DNA of 64,000 bases from Arctopsyche grandis (taxonomy: Eukaryota; Arthropoda; Insecta; Trichoptera; Hydropsychidae), in the NCBI RefSeq assembly GCF_051622035.1, contig NC_135360.1, positions 30,149,206-30,213,205 on the forward strand. The letters run 5' to 3'. Positions 51,977 to 61,310 of the stretch are shown piece after piece. The notes beneath the pieces were generated by a model, which was given only the letters and a program-made list of their open reading frames with translations, made no database searches and was not told the DNA's origin. A program made the translations under genes and the position numbers. Every line of letters starts with the position of its first letter. Within the stretch, counting starts at the first letter, position 1.

Positions 51977-52431
51977 AACATCAAAGTATCTGTGCGGTAG
52001 ACATCGGATTTTGCAGCCGTTTAGAGAGACGTGACTATCAACCGTGGCAACGATTTTTGGAATTGAGCGAATGAATTTTTCATTCGGCTATACGCCATCG
52101 CTCGTGTCGCCTGCCCGCCCGCAGCCCACCCAGCGTCCTCCCAACCTGGCCCAACCGACCGACATCACCATTCCTTATCTGACTCGCTGAAATATTCCCC
52201 TTATTTTACTTTCTTTTCATTTTAGTTTTCCTCTACCACTTTAGTTTTTCTTTTATGTCGTAGAACATTCAACATTGTGAAATTTTTTTTGTTTTTTTCT
52301 ATTCAAACTTTTTGGTTACCTTTCCCCCTCCACCATACGCAATTTCAATGATTTTGCATCTCTTCAACGACTACGAAAGAGACCATTCCTCAAATTTTCC
52401 TTTAGAGTATCCGTCGTATATCTGAAATAAA
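51977..52431 (+). other. Predicted leader exon 4 / possible transcript end
   Basis: A tctttcag acceptor starts the exon; the frame from ATG 38744 closes at TGA 52032-52034. No convincing donor follows. An aataaa at 52426-52431 lies about 240 bp upstream of the eIF5 ATG. Either the exon is spliced onward to the eIF5 acceptor at 52613, or this is the 3' end of a separate transcript. Confidence 0.4.
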
Positions 52432-52613
52432 CTGAACATGATAAATTAAGAATATTTACCATTCACGTACATGTGATCCTTATATCAAAGCACTTTCAAG
52501 AGTTAAATAATAAATTCATCGTTTGGAAAGCAGGTTAATATTCATTCTTAGCAAACTTGTTGCATTCTTTTTAATACATACATAAATTAATTTGTTTTTT
52601 TTTTTTTTGATAG

Positions 52614-52671
52614 AAAGAGGTTGTATATCGGAAGTTGAATTTGAAACTAGAGTGGCATAAAATCGTTCAAG
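52614..52671 (+). promoter_or_regulatory. eIF5: eIF5 5' UTR after a 3' splice site
   Basis: A long T run and gatag at 52609-52613 make a good acceptor just before the 58-bp untranslated stretch ending ttcaagATGG, so the eIF5 leader is probably spliced. Confidence 0.55.
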
Positions 52672-54603
52672 ATGGGGTCCGTCAATGTCAACCGTAGCGT
52701 CTCGGACGCGTTCTATCGCTACAAAATGCCTCGTATTTGTGCCAAAGTTGAAGGCAAAGGAAACGGTATTAAAACTGTTATTGTCAACATGAGCGATGTG
52801 GCTAAAGCCATCGGAAGACCAGCAACTTGTAATTATTACATATTTTCCTCGTTCAATTCGTATTTCAGTATTATTATTAATCGGTAATTACATGTTACGT
52901 TTCCTATTTTCAGATCCAACCAAATATTTTGGATGTGAACTCGGCGCTCAAACGCAATTTGATATCAAGAATGAGAGATTCATCGTCAACGGTAGCCACG
53001 ATCCGGGAAAATTGCAAGATCTCCTGGACGGGTTAGTACCTAGTATAAAGTGTGCGGATGTTTTAAATTTAATGCTCTCGAGCTTGACTTGACGTTCATG
53101 TTGCGGTTTCAGTTTCATCCGTAAATTCGTATTGTGTCCTGAATGCGACAATCCTGAAACGGATTTGATGGTCAATGCCAAAAAACAAACCATTTCTCAA
53201 GCGTGCAAAGCGTGTGGTTTCCATGGACTTATTGAATTCAATCATAAACTCAACACCTTCATTTTGAAAAATCCCCCGAATGCTCCCACGGGACAGGTGA
53301 AGACTCGTCGATGCGATTTAGATGCGTGTATGTTTGTGGGACTTTTTTTTTCATTGTGTGAACTTTCAGGCGTCCGGCAGTGAAGGCAAACGAAGCAAGC
53401 GTTCGAAGAAGGGTTCGGCTACCACTAACGGGGATACCAGTAATGGAGGCGATGGTCACGCCGACAGTGAATACCCAGCTGAGGTCATTCCTAAAATATC
53501 TAGAGAAGTAAGTTTTTATCTTGTCGAAGAATACATTTGTTTTTTTTGATGTATTGACATTTATTGTTTATTTTTTTATCATTAGATGTCATCTGAAAAG
53601 GCAAAGAACGACGAAGATGATGAGAACTGGGCGGTAGATGTGTCCGAGGAGGCAGTGCGTGCACGTCTTCTTGATTTAACGGACGGTGCAAAGAACATGA
53701 CTCTGAATGACGATTTGGAGAAGAGCGAAAAGCAACGTATGGATTTGTTCTACGAGTATGTTAAGTCGAAGCGTGACGCTCAAGTGATCGAACTTCCAGC
53801 CACACAAAAGGAGATTCTATCTGAGGCTGAAAGGTTTGTTCGTTTGCATGTTATTATATTATGTATGTATATGAATTTTATATATATTTATTATAATACA
53901 CTTCCTATTTTTTTTTAGGTTAGAGATCAAGTCTAAATCACCATTGGTGCTCGCGGAATTACTCTTCACTGCGTCTATTGCTTCGGAGGTTAAACGCCAT
54001 CGTATGTTATTCCTTCGCTTCACCCATCAAGATGCTCGTGCTCAGCGCGCTCTCCTTGGTGGAGTTGAGCAAGTCGTCGCTCTGCATAAAGAAGTACTCT
54101 TGCCGAAGACTGCTGTCATTCTCAAGGTGAATAAAAAATCGGGTTTATTTTTCTATACGTTTTAATAATATCATTAAAGTTTTGTAATATTCTTGATTAT
54201 ATTTCGTTTCAGTTACTTTATGATGCTGATATTCTCGAAGAGGCCGTTCTGCTCGATTGGGCCGATAAGGTGTCACGTAAATACGTGTCTCGCGAACTGG
54301 GAACGGAGATGAGAAAGTTTGCCGAACCCCTGATCAAATGGTTGCGCGAAGCCAGCGAGGAAGAGGACAATCAGGATAGCGAAGATGAAGATGAAGAGGA
54401 TGATCTTGAGGTCGGTGTTAAATTTATGTTTGGTTTCGTTGTGCTTTTTTCTTTGTCCTGTCGTATTGATGATGAATTTAAACGTGTTGCAGATTGAATA
54501 CGATGACCGCGCTAAGACCACTCCGATGAAGGCTCAACCCCCGCCCCCGAAACCGAAATTGGAAGACGACGATGAGAACGATGTCGATATTGATGCCATC
54601 TAA
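52672..54603 (+). CDS. eIF5: Eukaryotic translation initiation factor 5
   Basis: eIF5 is the GTPase-activating protein for eIF2 in the 43S/48S complex and an organiser of the multifactor complex. Eight exons, 52672-52828, 52914-53031, 53113-53296, 53370-53507, 53586-53833, 53919-54126, 54213-54410 and 54493-54603, join to 453 residues. The N-terminal domain carries [20 protein letters not shown] with the catalytic arginine (R16 here; an extra Gly shifts numbering by one), [14 protein letters not shown], and a zinc finger CPEC...CKAC. A Lys/Ser-rich linker, then the W2/HEAT domain ([37 protein letters not shown]) and the acidic [11 protein letters not shown] terminus follow. Length is usual. 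All introns are short (about 70-90 bp) with GT/AG ends; the donor at 54411 (gtcggt) is weak. Confidence 0.97.
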
Positions 54604-55331
54604 TTATGCAGAAAAATTTTCAGTTTTTAGATTTCCTTCTGTAATAAGTATAAAATGTCGGTTTACTTTTTTGCCGATCTGCAACTTTTGAAATTTAAAT
54701 GCTGTTGGAATATTTTTAATTTTATGCCATATTGTATCCTGTAAATTTTCCATTCATCGGTGATTATGTTTTGAATATATAAGGTTAATTTATCTTTTTT
54801 TTTTTAATATTATTTACAGCTCGGTCTGTATGTACCATTATTTGTGTTTTTTTTAAATGAAAATCTTTTTGTGTAATGTTTTTTTTTTAATTCTTTTAAA
54901 ATCATTTATATGCATTGATGAATATTATGTGTATATAAAATGTTTTATTTTATGTTGCTTTATCATTACTAGGTCAGTTGGAATACTTTTTTTTAATAAT
55001 ATATTTGATTCTAAACTGATTTGTTTCTTTACAATGGCTGTTTTATTACTCTCATATGAGTGTACTATTGTGGTAACGGTTAATGTTTCATTTAATACAT
55101 TTTAATGGTTAATACATATATTGCTATTAATTTCGTAGTTAACTTGTATACTTAATGTCGCATTGAATGCCATATTACAAAAAAAAAAAAAAAATGTATC
55201 CTATCTTAATGAGATGCAAATATTTGCATTGTGAATTGATTTGTATTAATGTTTCATGCAATTATTTTTTTGTAGTGTTATAGCACATGAATATATATTA
55301 TGTTTTGCCACATTTATGTTCCATTAATAAA
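54604..55331 (+). other. eIF5: eIF5 3' UTR, polyadenylation signal at 55326
   Basis: AT-rich sequence without coding signal follows the TAA stop. aataaa at about 55326-55331 is the clearest signal. T-rich runs near 54800 and 54880 could mark shorter forms. Confidence 0.5.
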
Positions 55332-55985
55332 TTTATTTGAAGGAAGGTGAGAGTTTAATTTGTAATCCTATAAATATTCCTACATTTGGGGGCATCGGAC
55401 AGTTTCTCCCGGAGCACGTGTTACTTTTGACCAAAATCAGATCAAGAAGTGCGCGTACACACGCGTTCGTCTATTTTTAACAATATTTCAACATTATAAA
55501 CAGACGATGGGCGTGTGGGAGTTTCTCGGGAATGAAGCTTTCCTTGGCTGCAAGGAAGCGTAAATAAAATAACACTTATGTTGTTAATGTTTATTTCTTT
55601 ACTCTGTTACTCACGACTCCAGAATTATCAGGATAATTCTGTATGACCTGCTGCACCAGTAATAGCTGCTTTTTTTGGAATTCTGCAGTATTTATACTAA
55701 AAGTGGATGATAACCATTGACAAAGACATTCAAATTCGGAAGATTTTTTCTCAATGTATGTAAGTATGTTGTTACGATACCCACTGGATTAACACTTTTT
55801 ACTCATAATACCATTAATGATTTCAATTTGCAAATTGTAATTGATTTATTATTAAATCAGTGCTTTGACTAAATAGTTAATAATATAATAATACTTGGAC
55901 GTTAAAAATACTGAGCAAATTTGGAGAACTATCATAATTTTATGGATAAATGACGTCCTAACATTAGTCGTGAAGTGATTTAAAT

Positions 55986-56276
55986 TTTGATTTTTTTGAT
56001 TTTTAAATGCTTTTTATTATTACGAAATTATGTTCACAATACATCTTATATATATTTTAATAGCTACTGATCTACTGATCATTTTCTATTTTACAATTTA
56101 ATTTAATTTGGTTAGTAATCACAGTATTATATTATTCTAATGTTAATCTAAAGCATAATAGGATTAACATTAGAATAATATAATACTGTGATTACTAACC
56201 AAATTAAATTAAATTGTAAAATAGAAAATGATCAGTAGATCAGTAGCTATTAAAATAGATATAAGATGTATTGTGA
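55986..56276. mobile_element. Two LINE 3' ends in head-to-head inverted repeat
   Basis: 56035-56148 and 56163-56275 are nearly exact reverse complements of about 113 bp around a 14-bp centre. Each is the 3' UTR segment (ctactgatctactgatcatt) of the LINE at 59246. The left one extends to 55986 with the LINE's 3' tail. Confidence 0.8.
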
Positions 56277-56733
56277 AAATTTGAAGGTATGTTCTTGTCA
56301 ATGTTTCTACAATATTATATTCTGAGAACAGCCATTTATTTTATGAACACAAATATCAATGAAGACAGCTGAAGTTGTATATTAACACATTTCGAGAATT
56401 GTCCCTTTTAGTTTATACCAGGACTGTGGTGGAGTCTGTTCAAAATTTACCGACTATCTTATGATTTTAGTAAGATAGACTTTCCTTGCTAACGTATAAA
56501 ATTGTTAGTGATAAAAATAATAGCGATTTTCAGAATGTAAAAAATTACAGGAATTAAAAAAATGACTAAAAATTGACATGAAACCCAATTGATTGAATCA
56601 TTGGTAGTAAAATAGGTATAAATAAAAAAGTAAGTACATTCATAGTGCATGTGTACGAATTTCATACACAAACAAATCAATTTAGTAAATAAAAATACTA
56701 GAGGGTGGTGAAACGTCGAACATATAAGGCTAC

Positions 56734-57565
56734 GGTTACCTGACAACTCGTTCACAGATTTTCCGTAAACCGAGGATGCGCTCCAGGGATTACGTATACG
56801 GCCATCTCTTTCTCATCCCGTCTGTTCACCAAGATCTCGTTTACTATGCCATTACGTATGCAGCCATCTCTTTCACAGACCGTCTGTTCACCGATAACAG
56901 CCATCTCTTTCACAGACCGTCTGTTATCGGTGAACAGACGGTCTGTGAAAGAGATGGCTGCATACGTAATGGCATAGTAAACATTGAAGTAGAATGGGTA
57001 GAAGCGCTCTCAGCTTCCAAAAATGTTGCTACTAAAACTCCGTGCAGACGGAGATTTCGGCTGTTTTTCTCAGTTGCAGTAGGATCTCTTTGAAATAGGC
57101 TCTACTAGTGAAATTGTGTGGTAGTATTAGTTCGACAAAGTTCGAACATCTGTATGTGCACGTGCTAGATGTTCGGACCAGCCTCACTCATTAAAAAACA
57201 GTTATTACTTTATCTACATTGAAGTAGTATGCATAGAATTGCTCTCAGCCCCTAAAAATTTTGCCATAAAATATCCGTGTGCCCGGAGATGTCAGCTGTT
57301 TTGTCCAGTTGTTGTAAGGGACGATCACTTCCACGACTTTTTTTTCCTCACTCTTTTGTCTCTCTTCTGACTTTCCGTCTCTCTCTTCGATGGCTCGCTT
57401 TTAAGCGATACTTTTGTTAGGAATGACTATTCTATACATTATACTTCAATGATAGTAAACGAGATCTTGGTGAACAGACGGGATGAGAAAGAGATGGCCG
57501 TATACGTAATGCCTGGAGCGCATCCTCGGTTTACGGAAAATCTGTGAATGAGTTGTCGTGTCACC
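56734..57565. mobile_element. Long-TIR DNA transposon, perfect 10-bp target duplication
   Basis: ATAAGGCTAC at 56724-56733 and 57566-57575 is an exact direct repeat. The ends (ggttacctgacaactcgttc ... and its reverse at the right) form inverted repeats of about 110 bp containing gtaaaccgaggatgcgctcc. Inside the left arm a second, near-perfect palindrome of about 70 bp (cagccatctctttcacagac) is centred at 56918. Two diverged direct repeats start ttgaagtag at 56982 and 57220. Long TIRs with 9-11 bp duplications fit the Mutator-like superfamily; no transposase is present. Confidence 0.8.
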
Positions 57566-57589
57566 ATAAGGCTACTGACTATTAAACGT

Positions 57590-57740
57590 CAAGATGACCA
57601 AACTATTTGCAATCTTAAACGTTTCTATTACGATAATTTTCTATCGTTGTTACGATAATTATATATCGTTGACCAAACCACACAAAATGGCAAAGTTTCA
57701 AAACGATCAGAAGAACGTAGGAATTTCAGCTGAATCGTTT
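57590..57740 (-). mobile_element. Dispersed repeat, reverse copy of 41870 family
   Basis: Read in reverse it gives ttttgaaactttgccatttt and ggtcatcttgacgttta, as at 41870-42050. It abuts the long-TIR element. Confidence 0.55.
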
Positions 57741-58103
57741 GCGGAGTGAAATTTAATAAAATAGAGGAGGAAACAATGGGCTTTGGCCACAACACATCAA
57801 AATACGTACAATTCAACGATTTGATTTATAATTTAAATTTATGTTTTTTATAAACAAATTATTAAATTTCAATTTATTAAAAGATTTACTTCAATAAAAT
57901 TGGAGACTAGTTGGTAAATACCGTAATAGGTACCATTAATTAAAGAAAATAATAAAGAGGAGTCGGAATCGGTTGATTTTTTACAACTCCAATTCCAACT
58001 CTGACTCCACAGTATAAATGCATGTATGTATGTTTATACAATTCAGGCTGTGTGATAGCATACATGTATGTATTTATATTCCAGTATATACATAGATGGC
58101 TTC

Positions 58104-58302
58104 GTGCATAGATATTGTATGTCCATTTTTGACTTTGTATCGAATTTTAAGTTTGTAGATGCTAGAATAATTCAGGTTTTTCCTTTCAACGCAATTTATG
58201 TATACTACATAAATGACCTTGAAAGGAAAACCTGAATTATACCAGCATCTACAAACTTAAAATTCGATACAAATTAAAAAATTGACATACAATATTTGTG
58301 CA
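58104..58302. mobile_element. Fold-back element, about 80-bp arms
   Basis: tgcatagatattgtatgtcc ... aattcaggtttttcctttca is matched by the reverse complement ending gacatacaatatttgtgca, with small indels, around a centre containing tatgtatactacataaatg. No coding sequence. Confidence 0.75.
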
Positions 58303-59245
58303 CCAAGTCATCGATATATTTTTTGTCAACACTAATAAACTCAATAAATAAAATATAGTATGTACTTCATAGCCCTAGTTTGTGCGGTATATCCAGATAG
58401 TAAACTCGTTATATGCATAGTTGGGCGATTATATGGTAAAATACTCAAACCAGATTGATCGTAACTGTTTCCTCGTAACGGCCGAGACTATTGCGAAATT
58501 CGAAATATATTCTATATATTGTGCAACACTCATGCTCTATTGAAGAAGAAAAAAAAAATGGACACACGTGCCAAGTAAAATCGAACAAGCGTGAAAAGAT
58601 AATACTCCTGAGCCGTTGAACGGGAAGTTATTGATGAATTTTCATTTTCAGCAACGACCTAGACGTTGATGCAACGCTCCGAATAACAATCCACTTGAAA
58701 AACAATGATTCTTAAAAGCTCGCTAGAAAAAATCTGGCCACTTTTTGCGTATCAGACGAATCTATTTTGCGATGGAAGGTGCGCGAAAGAAATTGTAGTT
58801 TGCGGCACAAAGGAAAGTCGCAGAAGTTTTCCGTGGAAATTCTTTTATCGAAATATTTCATCTAATTCGGGTCGTCTGGATTGGATATATTTTTGCTAGC
58901 ATCGCATTAGTGGAATAATACTGGGAAAGTTTCCGCACTTATGCCAATTTCATCCCAGAATAAAGTATTGTACGAACTAAGCAGAAATAGTTGGCGAAAC
59001 ATTTCATCTATTAGTATACACAATATATATTATATACTTTTCCAAGACTAGAGTTGCACGTGCTTCTTTCGCTCCGAATTTGACCTAACTTTCATGTCCA
59101 CAAATCAGATGGAATACCTCTCCTATATATACGCTTTCATTCTTCAATGTTCTGAACTGCGTAGACATATGTATGTATGTATGTGCTCATCCATCTATTC
59201 CCACACATTTTGCTTACTTAATCCACTCACTTCAGACTATTTTAA

Positions 59246-59689
59246 TATTTAGGAGTAACGTTCGATAAAATAATGAGATGGGCCCCTCATATTGAGGCAG
59301 CGAAATGCAGTGCGATGCGTGGTATATCCTCAATATACCCAATATTTAATTGCCATAGTTCTTTATCAACTCAAAATAAAATAAAATTATATCGCGGGCT
59401 CATATTACCGTTATTAACCTATGCTGAACATGTATGGAATAATGCCTCTTATACTAACCTTTCCAAGCTCCACGTAATACAAAATAAATCCATTAAAATA
59501 ATTTATAACACACCCACGTCTACTAACCTGAAAAAACTGCACGCCATAAATAATATTCCGTTATTCACAGATATGACTAAAAAACTAACCAGTAAATTCT
59601 ATGACAGAATCACTAATAACCATACTAATACACTAAAGAGTCACAACAAAATATCTATACCCTTCAGGTATAAACACAATCTGCTTTAG
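59246..59689 (+). pseudogene. C-terminal fragment of a non-LTR retrotransposon ORF2
   Basis: The frame reads YLGVTFDKIMRWAPHI at its start and contains LILPLLTYAEHVWNNA and KLHVIQNKSIKIIYN, ending at TAG 59687-59689. This is the typical sequence after the reverse-transcriptase domain of jockey/CR1-type LINEs. An in-frame stop lies immediately upstream and the RT itself is missing, so the copy is 5'-truncated. The following roughly 260 bp (to about 59,960, ending in an aaatcaaaatcaaaatc tail) is the 3' UTR found also at 25038 and 55986. Confidence 0.85.
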
Positions 59690-60267
59690 ATCGTCGACTT
59701 TAGAGTCTTTAGTTAATCGTATGTATAAGATGTATTATGATCATTTATAAGAATTGTAAATAGGTTTTTGAGCTCTTTTTCCTATTATGCTGTACATTAA
59801 CGTTAGAATAATATAATACTTTAATTACTAACAAAAATAAAATAAAATTGTAAAATAGAAAATGATCAGTAGATCTGTAGCTATTAAAATATATATAAGA
59901 TTGTGAACATAATTTAGTAATAATAAAAAACATTTAAAAATCAAAATCAAAATCAGATTTTCCTCGAGTCTGTTTACACTCTTGGGTACCATTTAAGCAT
60001 TTCTCTCGTTTACTTTTCATCTAATTCTTCTATTCACTTACAATTTCAATCTATTTACAAGCTCCACTATGTTTGTTGCTCTATTCATACCTCTCACTCG
60101 TTTGTTGTTTTATACTATTGCATGCATGAGTTGTTCTGACACGCAGGTGTTATTAAATCAAATGATGAATTGAAATGATAAGAGTCGTTATTGAAATACA
60201 AATCAACGATGTGAAACTCCATAGTGTCTTCGTAAGTAAACTTGGGTACCAACAAACATGATATTAT

Positions 60268-60658
60268 TGCGTAGGGGTGGGTGGAGGATCCAAGTAAAAG
60301 GCCAAAGTCGTGTTTCAGCATTTATTGATGATTAAGGAGATACACGCACTGGCAGTGCTCCGTCCAGAATGTCTTGATATCGCCTAAGTACCGCCTTATA
60401 AGGGGCAGGTCTCTCAGGACATCTTCGACGTCTGATTTGTTTACCTATTGATATACTCGGATATGTATTCCCACGACATTCGGTCCCACGGTACCACGGT
60501 ATCGGTCACTTCTGAGAAGGGACCAAATAGCGGTCATTGCATGCACTTAGAGTCTAGATATAATCCTTGAAACCAATTATAACGGTTGCACAGTGTCAGG
60601 GATGCCTCCGCCTAATCCGACTGCCCTTAGCCGGCGGCTCTTTTTAGTATACGTAACA
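60268..60658 (+). mobile_element. Solo LTR, about 390 bp, same family as 21530
   Basis: It starts tgcgtaggggtgggtggagg and ends tacgtaaca. The central cgcctaagtaccgccttata is shared with 43114-43637 and in diverged form with 21530-22394. Flanking target duplication is not clear. Confidence 0.65.
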
Positions 60659-61268
60659 ATATTTATGCAATACTTTTCTATTTTGTAAAGTTGAGCTCCA
60701 GCTTTTGTGTATATGTATTCCGTATTCGCTACCCAGAATAAGTTCCATACACAAATAGTAGAAGTAGTCGTTTCTATGAGTATACAGGTCATATCGTGAC
60801 CTATATTTGCGCATGACAATCATTTGCTTTTCGTGAAAAATTGTCTGTAGGAAAATCTAGTGAAATGTATGCGTGTGCTTTGACATTGAGCTTTCATCAT
60901 CTATCACAAATAGCCAGTGGTTCACCAACTGTTACTCGCGCGTGCACAATTCGATCTATTCATATGTCGACTATAAGGAACGACCTTTTCGCTCCTATGA
61001 CATTCTCTTTGGCTTTGTTTCGAGCTTTATTGAAATTTTCATGTCCCAGTTCGTCTGGTGCGTACTTGGCCGCCGTCATTGTTTCAAATTTGGATCTGGT
61101 CACATACTCGCCACCATTTATTGGTCAGTTTTCAAGCAGTTCAATGAATTCTGCCGAACTACACCGACTCACTGTCGGATGCTGACGAAAATTCTATAAA
61201 TATATCTCACGGGGCCGCCTTGTTCGAGAAAAGCCATTGCCTCGCCAAGCACTGACGAGGCACGTTCA

Positions 61269-61310
61269 ATGTGCCCAACGCACTACGTCGGATCAAAATG
61301 GGTAACGTGA
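61269..61310 (+). promoter_or_regulatory. uORF overlapping the coiled-coil gene start
   Basis: An ATG at 61269 opens a 13-residue frame (MCPTHYVGSKWVT) ending TGA at 61308-61310. It overlaps the main ATG at 61298 in another frame, so scanning ribosomes using it would bypass the main start. Whether 61269 is in the mRNA is not known. Confidence 0.45.

Larger units (their letters stand above)
55332..61240. other. Intergenic region dominated by mobile elements
   Basis: No host gene is recognised between eIF5 and the coiled-coil gene. It contains an inverted LINE-tail pair, a long-TIR element, a fold-back at 58104, a LINE ORF fragment and a solo LTR, each listed. Confidence 0.65.

Noticed and set aside
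37920-52034. 139-codon open frame across four exons as a protein-coding gene without ATG
   Set aside because: A second frame is open over the first two exons too, so openness reflects composition. Only the ATG-started 58-codon part is kept, as a uORF candidate.
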